Assembly: GCA_026709025.1 (NCBI GenBank)
Contig: JAPOTT010000026.1
Coordinates: 7,419 to 67,002 of the forward strand
DNA length: 59,584 nt
From: a bacterium
GTDB taxonomy: Bacteria > Actinomycetota > Acidimicrobiia > Acidimicrobiales > Bin134
Direction: 5' to 3'
Every line of letters begins with the position of its first letter. The first letter of the stretch is position 1. Made by a program: the position numbers and the translations under genes. Below, in pieces: positions 35,971 through 44,791 of this stretch. The notes under the pieces were generated by a model that worked only from the letters and a program-made list of their open reading frames with translations, did no database searches and was not told the origin of the DNA.

Positions 35971-36168
35971 ATGTCCCAAAAGAGTCGGCCATGTCTTTTG
36001 GATTCCCGAGCACTTCGCAAAGCCACCATGTGGTGTCCAAGCTGCGATGTGACATGGTGGGGAACCACCAGCGACACCTGCTGGTCTTGTTCTGAGCACA
36101 CAGCCACCAACTTGGCCCCCAATACAGACGTGCGAATGCTAACCGCTAGCACATCTGCTGAATCGTGA
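35971..36168 (+). CDS. small zinc-ribbon protein (65 aa), tentative
   Basis: A 65-residue frame from ATG 35971 contains LLDSRALRKATMWCPSCDVT and TCWSC, that is two CxxC knuckles spaced 12 residues apart, which would bind one zinc. The frame is open further upstream but that part looks random. There is no strong ribosome-binding site. The paired knuckles in an otherwise Cys-poor genome segment are the argument for a real gene. It fills most of the 363-base gap between the LysM gene and the next gene. Function unknown. Confidence 0.4.
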   Translation: MSQKSRPCLLDSRALRKATMWCPSCDVTWWGTTSDTCWSCSEHTATNLAPNTDVRMLTASTSAES

Positions 36169-36199
36169 ACCCACGAACGTGAACCTACGGCGCTGATTT

Positions 36200-37216
36200 G
36201 TGGAAGCTGATATTGCAATTCCTTTAGCAGTGATCGGAGCCTGCCTGCTGGTGGTGGTAGCCATTGCCTACGCCACCCGCAAACGCCCCGAACCCTCAGA
36301 CATAGCCCCCGAACCCCCAAACGACCTAGCTACCCTATCCAACCCACTTGCCCACTCCGACACTGCTACCCACTCTGACACTGCTACCCCCTCCGACACT
36401 GCTACCACCGCAGCAGTGAGCGCTAGCCGCGCACAGCTCGGTGCCCCTGATGATATCAGTAACGGTGCCGGGCTGGAGTTTGCATGGATGTCCAATGATG
36501 AAAGCAAAAAACCTAATCTTGCTAATACCGCCAGTCCAGAAGCGCTGCATCGTTGGCACATCCGCCACCACAACACGGTGTCAACATGGATAGCCAACCA
36601 CCAAGCGGTACTGGCCGACATGAGCGCCTCTGGGCTGCAAATCCGGTTTGATAAACGCAAAGAGATGATGGCGATACATGAGCAGCTAGCACCCAAGATG
36701 CATGAGGCCATCGCCAACCACCCTGCGCCGGTTATGCGAGCCGAGTTGAGCGCCATGCACGTGGCTGGTGAAGCATCGCTGTTTGCTGTGTTCAAAAGCG
36801 AATACGCTGCGGCCCGTCGCCAACACCTTATCTATGTGCAGTATCGCGATGAGTGGATTGAGCGACTGAACCAATTCTCCAAGCAGCCAGTGGACGAGTT
36901 GCGGGCTGTGATGAACTCGACGGATTTTGAGCTAGAAGAAATCAGAAGTGCCCTAGAAGATGCTTTAACTCAAACCACCACGGCTACCAAAGAGCCAGAG
37001 TTCGCAGCACCTTTGCTGATGCGAGACGAGCATTCTGCAATAACCGCCATCGAAGAACAACCAGATGATCTCTTACGGGCCGCCGTGGGCACTATCCAAG
37101 ACGAGACCCCCGATACAGAAGCCACCATCGCCGAACTAGAGGGAGGCAGAATCAAACGCCTAGCGCGCAGTCTGTCCCCCCGCACAACCAACAAACACCA
37201 CCCTCCCCACAATTAG
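36200..37216 (+). CDS. membrane-anchored protein of unknown function
   Basis: 338 residues, GTG start. One N-terminal helix (IPLAVIGACLLVVVAIAYAT) is followed by an acidic Pro/Thr region with three 18-base repeats (36353-36406) coding HSDTAT. A cytoplasmic, mostly helical domain with many Trp, His and Glu follows (RWHIRHHNTVSTWIANHQAV). The C-terminus is Arg/Lys-rich. I recognise no family. The helix plus basic tail suggests a membrane-bound protein facing the cytoplasm. A hairpin and an 18-base C run follow directly. Confidence 0.65.
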   Translation: MEADIAIPLAVIGACLLVVVAIAYATRKRPEPSDIAPEPPNDLATLSNPLAHSDTATHSDTATPSDTATTAAVSASRAQLGAPDDISNGAGLEFAWMSNDESKKPNLANTASPEALHRWHIRHHNTVSTWIANHQAVLADMSASGLQIRFDKRKEMMAIHEQLAPKMHEAIANHPAPVMRAELSAMHVAGEASLFAVFKSEYAAARRQHLIYVQYRDEWIERLNQFSKQPVDELRAVMNSTDFELEEIRSALEDALTQTTTATKEPEFAAPLLMRDEHSAITAIEEQPDDLLRAAVGTIQDETPDTEATIAELEGGRIKRLARSLSPRTTNKHHPPHN

Positions 37217-37224
37217 GAACCAAA

Positions 37225-37253
37225 GGGGCAAGCTGCCCCCCCCCCCCCCCCCC
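37225..37253. repeat. short hairpin running into an 18-base C tract
   Basis: GGGGCA-AGC-TGCCCC (37225-37239) is a perfect hairpin whose last arm merges with C at every base from 37236 to 37253. GC content falls sharply just to its right. It could be a slippery tract, a terminator remnant or an assembly seam. The rest of the gap up to 37417 holds only a weak candidate promoter (TTGATT-16-TATATG ending at 37402). Confidence 0.6.
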
Positions 37254-37417
37254 GAGTCTTACGAGAACTCTTCTCTAACGAGAGTAACGTAGCAGAGCAC
37301 TTACAGTTCTTAGGGCACCGAGGAGTGGAGTTACGGGTGTCTGCGGTCTCCTACAGAAACTAAAAACATATACCTTGATTTGCAACACCTATCTATTATA
37401 TGCTAAGTATCTCGCAC

Positions 37418-38023
37418 ATGAAATCAATCTCATTATTCTCTGTCTTGCTTATGATAATCTTGGGCACATTAACTTCTACCTCACAAGCCTCTACACAAAC
37501 AGATCAAGAAACCGAAGTTCCACCTCCTCCAAAAGACGATAATGTAATTGGTCGTATAGTAACTTCCCCAACAACTCAAGAAGTGATTGAACAACTTTCA
37601 CCTCCTCCTCTATCGAACCAAGAAGTCCAAGACATAATCAATTTACCTCATTCTCTTAGTGACCGAAGCACAAGCGGCACTAATTCTGGTGAGTATAACT
37701 GTTCATCAACAACTTGGACTTATCATGTGTTAGGTGTCTCAGCACTAGGACCATCCTATTATCTAGGCTACAGAAATTGCTATAGCTCAGAATATGTACC
37801 AGTCTACCGATATCACTTTCACTTTTACCCACGCCCCGGCTGGAATCACTTGCACTCTTTTATTCCACCCTCATGCGATAATAGCGAACCTGATTTTTCC
37901 TCTACGCCATACAATTATACAAACTTTGTTAACTCTGTATATACTCAAAGTACTGAGAATGGAATAAATTGGTATAGGACAAGTCGGCTATATCTAACTA
38001 CCTACAGTTGTGCAGTTAAATAA
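37418..38023 (+). CDS. secreted protein of unknown function, AT-rich
   Basis: About 201 residues from ATG 37418; the in-frame ATG at 37400 lies inside the probable -10 box. A signal peptide (MKSISLFSVLLMIILGTLTS, cleavage near residue 25) is followed by an acidic Pro-rich stretch and a C-terminal part rich in Tyr, Ser and His with four cysteines (GEYNCSSTTW, YRNCYSSEY, PPSCDN, YSCAVK), which may form two disulfides. Codon use is AT-rich, unlike neighbours on both sides, which suggests recent transfer. No family recognised. Confidence 0.5.
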   Translation: MKSISLFSVLLMIILGTLTSTSQASTQTDQETEVPPPPKDDNVIGRIVTSPTTQEVIEQLSPPPLSNQEVQDIINLPHSLSDRSTSGTNSGEYNCSSTTWTYHVLGVSALGPSYYLGYRNCYSSEYVPVYRYHFHFYPRPGWNHLHSFIPPSCDNSEPDFSSTPYNYTNFVNSVYTQSTENGINWYRTSRLYLTTYSCAVK

Positions 38024-38040
38024 CTATAATTTGATTTTAA

Positions 38041-38220
38041 TTAGTCAAATTGCTGACGGCGGTTTGGCAATACAACTTCATGCTTTACTTGTTCCATCGC
38101 TTTAGCAATTAAACTTGAAAGTTCAGTTTCCACTACTGTTTCTTCTATCACGACAGGTTCTGCGTCATTTGTGATGTCTACAAGTGTCGTGTCTGCTGGG
38201 GGCAATGCTTCGCCTGGCAT
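38041..38220 (-). CDS. small AT-rich ORF (59 aa) or 3' fragment of a lost gene
   Basis: Fifty-nine codons beginning MPGEALPPADTTLVDITN, with an acidic middle and a helix (LSSLIAKAMEQVKHEVV). The frame stays open about 20 codons upstream of the ATG without another start, and there is no ribosome-binding site, so it may be the tail of a truncated gene. It is convergent with the secreted protein at 37418 and shares its AT-rich composition. The remaining 100 bases up to 38318 show nothing I can name. Confidence 0.3.
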   Translation of the reverse strand: MPGEALPPADTTLVDITNDAEPVVIEETVVETELSSLIAKAMEQVKHEVVLPNRRQQFD

Positions 38221-38318
38221 ACTTATACTGTATTTCTTGTTCCCAACTAATCCAAATCCAGGATGCCTATAGGAACTAAAGCAGGCTTAGTACAGGGGCT
38301 CTGCTGGAGTGTGCCGAG

Positions 38319-40385
38319 CTATACCAAGTCGGGGTCGCAAATTATCTCTACTAGGGCGGGGCCGGGGTGGGAAAATGCGGCTTCAAGGGCGCTAGACAGC
38401 TCATCGGCGCGGTTCACCTGTTGTCCGAAAGCTCCGCACAGGTTTGCGTAGGCCGCAAAATCGGGATTGTGGAGGCTGGTTTGCCAAACCTCCCAACGCC
38501 CAGCACGTTGCTCTTTGGATATCTTGCCTAGCTGCGAGTTGTTCAAGAGGATGTGGGTGATGTTCATCTGATACTTCACCGCTGTGGTTAGCTCCATGGC
38601 ATACTGCCCAAAACCACCATCGCCACTGATGCTCACGATGGGACGCTCCCTGCCCACAGCGGCCCAAGCACCCATAGCCGCAGGCAAGCTGAACCCGATG
38701 GAGCCGAGATAGCCCGACATCAACACCGTCTGCTGCTTGGCCTCAAAATAACGACCAAAAGAATAGGTGTTGTTGCCCACATCTACAGCAATCACCGCAT
38801 TTGCCGGACATAGCTGGCTCAGCGCATCAAACACCACAGCCGAATTAAGGCCACGCCCCTGATCATCGCCAATGCGTGCAGCCTTCTCGGTGCGCCATAT
38901 CGCCCAACGTTGGGCAACCTCACTGCGGTGATCCTCACACGCCCAACCAATCTCAGAACCATCAGGCCCAGCCCCTGCTGCAACCTCGACTAAGCGTTCA
39001 CGAATGGCCTTAGCGGTAACCCCGATGTGACCCAACACCGGCACATCCACAAAGTGGAAGCGGCCCAGAGCAAAGGGGTCGTAATCTACCTGCACGATGG
39101 GCTTGTAGCTAGCAATGCCCGTGTGATTAGAAAACGAAGCTCCAAACGCCACAATCAAATCACTCTCGTTCATAAACCAACTAGCAATAGGCGTGCCCGA
39201 ACGCCCCAGCACACCACAACCAAGCGGATGGGTGTCGCTGATGAGTCCCTTAGCCTTGAACGTGGTGGCCACCGGCACACCAAGCTGTTCAGCTAATGCC
39301 ACCACCTCGGCCACATCAAACCGTGCCCCAGCACCCAACACAAACAGTGGCCGAACAGCGCTGCCAAGCCGTTCTACCGCAGCATCTAAGGCTTGCGGGG
39401 TAGGAGGCATCTCGGGCCGCACCAACCGCCCCTCAGGGCTGCCCACTGCAGCAGAGGGAGTCACCGGCTGCACCTGCACCTCATCGGGCAAAACCAAAAC
39501 GGCCACGTCACGCTGCAATAAGGCCGTCTTGCAAGCCAGGTTCACCAGTTCAGCGTGATTGGAACCAGCCAATACGGTTTGGCTGTAGGCCGCCACATCA
39601 GCGAAGACACCTTGTAGATCCACATCTTGAAAGGCTCCTCGGCCTCTTACAGCAGAGGGCACCTGCCCGCAAAGAGCCAGCACAGGAGCACGATCTACTT
39701 TGGCATCATATAGCCCTGTCATCAGGTTGGTAGACCCGGGCCCGGCAATGGCAAAACAACCAGCTAGTTCGCCGGTGAGCTTGCCGTAAGCTGCTGCTGC
39801 AAAAGCTGCCGCTCCCTCATGGCGCACCCCATAAAACGCCAACTTGTTGCGCTTTTCAGCCTCTCGCAAAGCATCGGCAAAACCCAAATTGGAATGGCCC
39901 ACCATGCCAAACACAGCCCGCACACCCCAGTTCTCCAATGTTTCAACCAGCACGTCCGATACGGTTCGCACCCGCTCAGGCAGCGGAGGAAGCTGCACAT
40001 ACACCCCGTCGGAGCGAAGCTGTGTGGGATAGCACCCCACAGCATCGCTAAAGCCCTCTGGAGGATTGCCACTAAGGGGGTTGTAATCGTAACCGTGCCA
40101 TGGGCAACGCAGCCAGCCATTTTCGATGGAGCCCTCCCCTAGTGGGCCACCCTGATGAGGGCAGCGATTATCCAAAGCCCCGTACTGGCCGTCCACACAC
40201 GAAATAGCCAAACTTCGACGGCCCACAGTAACGGTACGCACGCGCCCCTCAGCTAACTCCCCGGGCTCCAACACCAGATGCCACACAGCGCCGTTATCTT
40301 CGGCATCTGTGATTTTTGCACCTTCAGAATCTGCGCCAACATTGCCAATGTTGGTTTGTGGAGTGTTGACTTTATCTAAAACCAT
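38319..40385 (-). CDS. fusion of Rieske 2Fe-2S domain with a TPP-dependent (acetolactate synthase/pyruvate oxidase-like) enzyme
   Basis: 688 residues. After a ~30-residue tail comes a Rieske domain (about 31-135) with both ligand pairs: Cys75-Pro-His77 in DNRCPHQGG and Cys94-Pro-Trp-His97 in RCPWHGYD, of the ferredoxin/dioxygenase type. From about residue 140 a full three-domain thiamin-diphosphate enzyme follows: VRHEGAAAFAAAAYGKLTGE with catalytic Glu190, the FAD-fold middle domain (VLGAGARFDVAEVVALAEQL), and the TPP/Mg motif starting GDGGFGQYAMEL and ending LLNN. A reaction on a 2-keto acid with electrons passed to or from the Fe-S cluster is plausible; the substrate is unknown. It faces a peroxiredoxin gene across 48 bases. 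The frame is intact, so the fusion is real. Confidence 0.85.
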   Translation of the reverse strand: MVLDKVNTPQTNIGNVGADSEGAKITDAEDNGAVWHLVLEPGELAEGRVRTVTVGRRSLAISCVDGQYGALDNRCPHQGGPLGEGSIENGWLRCPWHGYDYNPLSGNPPEGFSDAVGCYPTQLRSDGVYVQLPPLPERVRTVSDVLVETLENWGVRAVFGMVGHSNLGFADALREAEKRNKLAFYGVRHEGAAAFAAAAYGKLTGELAGCFAIAGPGSTNLMTGLYDAKVDRAPVLALCGQVPSAVRGRGAFQDVDLQGVFADVAAYSQTVLAGSNHAELVNLACKTALLQRDVAVLVLPDEVQVQPVTPSAAVGSPEGRLVRPEMPPTPQALDAAVERLGSAVRPLFVLGAGARFDVAEVVALAEQLGVPVATTFKAKGLISDTHPLGCGVLGRSGTPIASWFMNESDLIVAFGASFSNHTGIASYKPIVQVDYDPFALGRFHFVDVPVLGHIGVTAKAIRERLVEVAAGAGPDGSEIGWACEDHRSEVAQRWAIWRTEKAARIGDDQGRGLNSAVVFDALSQLCPANAVIAVDVGNNTYSFGRYFEAKQQTVLMSGYLGSIGFSLPAAMGAWAAVGRERPIVSISGDGGFGQYAMELTTAVKYQMNITHILLNNSQLGKISKEQRAGRWEVWQTSLHNPDFAAYANLCGAFGQQVNRADELSSALEAAFSHPGPALVEIICDPDLV

Positions 40386-40433
40386 CCCTGCACCCTATAA
40401 AATTGAGAGCACCCAAAGCACAAGGAGTAGAAA

Positions 40434-41063
40434 ATGGCTATCCGATTAGGCGATGTCGCCCCCGATTTCACAGCTGACACCACTGAAGGAACCATCTCGT
40501 TTCACGATTGGAAAGGCAGCTCGTGGGCCGTTTTGTTCTCGCACCCCAAAGATTTCACCCCGGTTTGCACCACCGAGTTGGGCTACACGGCCCGTCTCGC
40601 CGAAGACTTTGCCCAACGCAACGTTAAGGTAATCGGCCTATCGTGTGACTCTGTAGAAGACCACCTCGCCTGGTCTCAAGACATTGCAGATACCCAGGGC
40701 ATCCGCCCCAACTTCCCAATGATCGCCGACCCCGACCGCACTGTGGCCAACCTCTACGACATGATCCACCCCAACGCCAGCGACACCATGACAGTGCGCT
40801 CGGTGTTTGTGATTGGCCCCGACAACACCGTGAAGCTCACCATCACCTATCCGGCTAGCACCGGGCGTAACTTTGATGAGGTGCTACGGGTGATCGACTC
40901 ACTACAGCTCACAGCCACCAAGAAGGTTGCAACACCAGTTAACTGGCAACAGGGCGAGGACGTAATCATCGTGCCAGCTCTATCCAACGAAGAGGCCGCC
41001 AAGCTGTTCCCCGGCGGCTGGGATGAACAAAAGCCTTACCTGCGTGTAGTAGCACAGCCGTGA
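40434..41063 (+). CDS. 1-Cys peroxiredoxin (Prx6 type)
   Basis: 209 residues. The peroxidatic Cys45 lies in DFTPVCTTELG. The C-terminal extension (VATPVNWQQGEDVIIVPALS and following) is typical of the Prx6 group, and there is no resolving Cys in the usual C-terminal position. It reduces peroxides, drawing on an external thiol. AAGGAG lies 7 bases before the ATG. It diverges from the Rieske-TPP enzyme and overlaps the following ABC gene by 4 bases (GTGA). Confidence 0.92.
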   Translation: MAIRLGDVAPDFTADTTEGTISFHDWKGSSWAVLFSHPKDFTPVCTTELGYTARLAEDFAQRNVKVIGLSCDSVEDHLAWSQDIADTQGIRPNFPMIADPDRTVANLYDMIHPNASDTMTVRSVFVIGPDNTVKLTITYPASTGRNFDEVLRVIDSLQLTATKKVATPVNWQQGEDVIIVPALSNEEAAKLFPGGWDEQKPYLRVVAQP

Positions 41064-41962
41064 ACGAAAGCACCTCTGCCAACGTGCAAACCCCCGCCTC
41101 AAACAATCCAGAACGACTGTTGGTAGTTAGCCGCGAATCTTCTGACACCGTGCAAACCCCTCCCCCATCAGATGAGGCCCCAGCACCTCCAGACCCCTTG
41201 CCAGCAGCTAGAACCACCGCTGCGGTCAAGATATACGGGTCGGGGGAAACTCAGGTGTGCGCCCTAGATGAGGTAAGCGTCAACTTCGAAAAGGGCTGCT
41301 TTACGGCCATCATGGGGCCTTCGGGATCGGGTAAATCCACGCTTTTGCATTGCGTTGCCGCGCTAGACACCCTCACCTCCGGACAAGCCTTCATTGGCGA
41401 AACCGATCTTTGCACCCTTTCAGACAAAGCGCTCACCCGTCTGCGGCGAGACCGCGTGGGCTTTGTCTTCCAAGCCTTCAACCTAGTGCCCACGCTCAAC
41501 GCTTTGGAAAACATCACCTTGCCGATGGATTTAGCTAAACGTAACCCCGATAAAGATTGGGTAGACAGCGTTATCTCCACTTTGGGCCTAGGCGACCGTC
41601 TGTCCCATCGGCCTAACGAACTCTCGGGAGGTCAACAGCAGAGGGTGGCTGTGTCTCGGGCTTTGGCATCGAAACCCGAGATCATCTTTGCCGATGAACC
41701 AACTGGCAACTTGGATTCGCGCGCTGGCACGGATGTTTTGCAGTTCATGCGCGATGCCGTAGATAACCTCGGCCAAACCATTGTAATGGTCACCCACGAT
41801 GCCGCAGCAGCAGCAACAGCAGACCGCGTGGTGTTTCTGGCCGATGGTGCCCTGCAAGGCGAAATGCATAACCCCGAAACAGAAGAAATCCTGGACTACA
41901 TGAAGATCCTCCAAGTAGACCAGCTAGCGCTACACGCCTCAGAAGATGCCTCGGTTACTTAA
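41060..41962 (+). CDS. MacB/LolD-family ABC ATPase
   Basis: 300 residues, GTG start in an overlap with the peroxiredoxin stop. A ~55-residue Pro/Ser-rich N-terminal extension is followed by a standard cassette: GPSGSGKSTLLHCVAALD, LSGGQQQRVAVSRAL, IIFADEPTGNLD and MVTHDAAAAATADRVV. The family works with FtsX-fold permeases in mechanotransmission, lipoprotein or peptide export; the permease gene is next, 15 bases on. The extension is unusual; it could be shorter if a later start is used, but the overlap favours this one. Confidence 0.88.
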   Translation: MNESTSANVQTPASNNPERLLVVSRESSDTVQTPPPSDEAPAPPDPLPAARTTAAVKIYGSGETQVCALDEVSVNFEKGCFTAIMGPSGSGKSTLLHCVAALDTLTSGQAFIGETDLCTLSDKALTRLRRDRVGFVFQAFNLVPTLNALENITLPMDLAKRNPDKDWVDSVISTLGLGDRLSHRPNELSGGQQQRVAVSRALASKPEIIFADEPTGNLDSRAGTDVLQFMRDAVDNLGQTIVMVTHDAAAAATADRVVFLADGALQGEMHNPETEEILDYMKILQVDQLALHASEDASVT

Positions 41963-41977
41963 ATCTCAGTTACCTAA

Positions 41978-44788
41978 ATGATTCGCTACACCCTAAAAAG
42001 CCTCGCTGGCACCAGAATTCGCTTCATCCTTACAACCCTTTCGGTGATAATTGGGGTTGCCTTTACCGTGGGTGTGTTCATCACCACCGATGGGTTGCGC
42101 TCTACTTTCGGCGACCTATCAGAGGAAATCTTCTTAGGGGTGGATCTATCGGTGCGCGCTGAAACCGAGTTTGGAGATCGTGAACTCAGCGCCCCGTTGA
42201 TAGACCCAAGCCTTGTGGAGATCATTCAATCAACCGAGGGCGTGGCTGCGGCAGAGGGCGGCGTGTTTGAGATCAACATTATCGCCATAGACCCCAACGG
42301 AGATCCCCTCAGCAGCTTCGGGCCACCACAGATGGGCGTGTCTTGGCCCAACGATCAGCAACTCAGCCAGCTCACGATCTGGCCCGACGGCATAAGCCGT
42401 CCTCCCATGAACGCAGATGAGTTCGCTATGGATGCCACCACCGCTCAAGACAACGGCTTTGAGATAGGCGAAACCTACCGTGTGTCCACGCCCACCGGAA
42501 CCCACGAGTTCACCTTAGTTGGCAACTTCCGCTTCGGCAGCAACGACGATGCCACCTTAGGCGCGCAGATGATGGCATGGGATGTAAACACCGCCATGAC
42601 ATTGCTGCACGACGGAAAAGGTTTTGACAGCATAGATTTACGCATAGAACCCGGCGCTAACGCAAGCACGGTTGCCGCCGCTCTAGCCCAAGCGCTTCCC
42701 GACAGCGTGGAGGTGGTATCTAACCAAGATCTAGTAGCCGAACAAAGCGATGAGTTCAACGAGGTGATCGACTTCTTTCAGAACTTCCTTTTGGGCTTTG
42801 CCATCGTGATCTTGGTGGTGTCGTCATTCATCATCTACAACACCTTCACTATCGTGGTGAGCCAGCGCATCCGTGAACTGGGCTTGTTGCGAGCCCTAGG
42901 TGCCAGCGGGGCTCAGGTTACTCGCATGGTTATAGGAGAAGCGGTAGTAGTGGGAATGGCTGCTACCGGAGTGGGCTTGGGCATTGGTGTTCTCATTGCG
43001 TTGGGCCTGCGCGCTATGTTCGGCGCCCTTGGGGTTAACCTGCCCGATTCCCCAATCATTTTGAGCAGCACCACCATTTTCATCGCATTCATCATCGGCG
43101 TCGGGGTAACTACCGTATCTGCCGTTTGGCCTGCGCTGCGTGCCCGCAAAGTGCCGCCCATGGCTGCTCTGTCGGCAGATGTGCGCCTCAACATCACCGA
43201 TGTGCGCCGGACACCACAGCTTGGGCTGTTCTTTTACGGCACCGGCGTAGCCGTTGTGGTGGCAGGCGTGCTCTCGCAAACTCCGTTGCTCACGGTAATG
43301 GCGGCGTTGGCTGGCGCGGTGCTGCTGTACAACGGGGGCACACGCATCCACCCCACCTTTGGACGGGCCTCGGTGTTGTGCTTGGGGGTGGCGCTGTTGT
43401 TAGCAGCCATCACCACGGATCTCTCCACATCAGATATTTTGGTGCTCTTGGGCATGGGTGCCCTGTTGGTGTTTGTGGGAGTCAACCTGCTAAGCCCCAT
43501 CTTTGCTAGCCCTGTGGTGCGTATTTTGGGCCGCATCACTCCCCTGTTGCTCATCTTAGGGGTGCCGATATTTCTGCTCATCGGCATAGGTGCAACCCTC
43601 TCAGGGCGCTTTAGCGTTTGGCGAAGATGGGTAACCGATTTGTTTACCGGTGTGGGTTGGCGCTTGGCCCGTCAAAACGCGGCTCGCAGCCCACGCAGAA
43701 CCGCCAGCACCGCCTCGGCACTAATGATTGGCTTAGCGCTGGTTTCAATGGTGACGGTGCTAGGCGAATCCTTCAAACAAACTCTGGCCGATACACTAGA
43801 TGATGCGGTGAACTCCGACTGGCTGATATGCGTGGGCGCATGTGGAGACCCAACAGCAGCGTTCTCGCCAACAGCAGCAAAAGCCATGGATGAGTTGCCC
43901 GAACTGGAATCGGTTGCAGCTTACCGAAACCGCTTTGATGCAGCCCGTATCGCCACTAATCAAAAAATCGTAGACCTCGGCTCAGCTGATCTAGATGTTT
44001 TCACCCGCCACATCGATCCCGACATCACAGCTGGCACCACCAGAGGTGCCGGTGCTGGAGATCTGGTATTGCACGAGGATCAAGCCGAAGACCTCGACGT
44101 GGGGGTGGGCGGCGAAGTTAAATTGGAGTTCCCAGGAGGCGCCACAGCATCCTTTGAGGTGGCAGCCATATTTGCCGACAACACCGTGGTGGGTTCGTGG
44201 CTGATAGACCACGCAGACTGGGATCGCTACCTCACCGGCGATCAAGATCAGTTCATCTCTGCCATAACAGCACCGGGAGTTACCCCTGAACAAGCCCGAG
44301 CGGCCCTAGAAGAGGTTACCGTAAACTACCCGCAACTAGAGGTGCGCGATCAGGCCGAGTTCCGAGCCAGCCAAGAAGAAAGCATCGACACCTTTTTGGC
44401 GGTGGTCAACGTGTTTTTGGGGATTTCGTTGATCGTTGCCCTACTAGGTGTGGCCAACACCTTGGCGCTTTCGGTGTTTGAGCGCACCCGCGAGATTGGC
44501 CTGCTGCGAGCAGTGGGCATGTCACGAGTGCAAACTCGCCGCTCCATCCGCTGGGAAGGAGCCATAGTTTCTGCCTTTGGCGGGATCATGGGAGCGATCA
44601 TCGGCATCTTGTTCGGATGGGCAGCGGTAAGCGTTATCCCCGATAGCTTTATAGCTTCGTTTGCAGTGCCCTGGCCTACCTTGTTGTTATACATGCTTGT
44701 AGCCGCTCTGGCAGGGCTGCTGGCAGCTTATTTCCCTGCCCGCAGAGCCAGCCGCATGAACGTGTTGGAAGCCATCAGCTACGAGTAA
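41978..44788 (+). CDS. FtsX/MacB-type ABC permease, two FtsX modules
   Basis: 936 residues. A first helix (IRFILTTLSVIIGVAFTVGV) is followed by an extracytoplasmic MacB-like domain, then an FtsX helix bundle (FQNFLLGFAIVILVVSSFII, with NTFTIVVSQRIRELGLLRAL, the family's cytoplasmic loop). Several extra hydrophobic helices follow, then a second external domain and a second FtsX bundle (LSVFERTREIGLLRAVGMSR). This double arrangement is typical of actinobacterial large permeases. The substrate is unknown; with the ATPase at 41060 it probably exports or extracts an envelope molecule. It ends three bases before pgi. Confidence 0.88.
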   Translation: MIRYTLKSLAGTRIRFILTTLSVIIGVAFTVGVFITTDGLRSTFGDLSEEIFLGVDLSVRAETEFGDRELSAPLIDPSLVEIIQSTEGVAAAEGGVFEINIIAIDPNGDPLSSFGPPQMGVSWPNDQQLSQLTIWPDGISRPPMNADEFAMDATTAQDNGFEIGETYRVSTPTGTHEFTLVGNFRFGSNDDATLGAQMMAWDVNTAMTLLHDGKGFDSIDLRIEPGANASTVAAALAQALPDSVEVVSNQDLVAEQSDEFNEVIDFFQNFLLGFAIVILVVSSFIIYNTFTIVVSQRIRELGLLRALGASGAQVTRMVIGEAVVVGMAATGVGLGIGVLIALGLRAMFGALGVNLPDSPIILSSTTIFIAFIIGVGVTTVSAVWPALRARKVPPMAALSADVRLNITDVRRTPQLGLFFYGTGVAVVVAGVLSQTPLLTVMAALAGAVLLYNGGTRIHPTFGRASVLCLGVALLLAAITTDLSTSDILVLLGMGALLVFVGVNLLSPIFASPVVRILGRITPLLLILGVPIFLLIGIGATLSGRFSVWRRWVTDLFTGVGWRLARQNAARSPRRTASTASALMIGLALVSMVTVLGESFKQTLADTLDDAVNSDWLICVGACGDPTAAFSPTAAKAMDELPELESVAAYRNRFDAARIATNQKIVDLGSADLDVFTRHIDPDITAGTTRGAGAGDLVLHEDQAEDLDVGVGGEVKLEFPGGATASFEVAAIFADNTVVGSWLIDHADWDRYLTGDQDQFISAITAPGVTPEQARAALEEVTVNYPQLEVRDQAEFRASQEESIDTFLAVVNVFLGISLIVALLGVANTLALSVFERTREIGLLRAVGMSRVQTRRSIRWEGAIVSAFGGIMGAIIGILFGWAAVSVIPDSFIASFAVPWPTLLLYMLVAALAGLLAAYFPARRASRMNVLEAISYE

Positions 44789-44791
44789 TCC

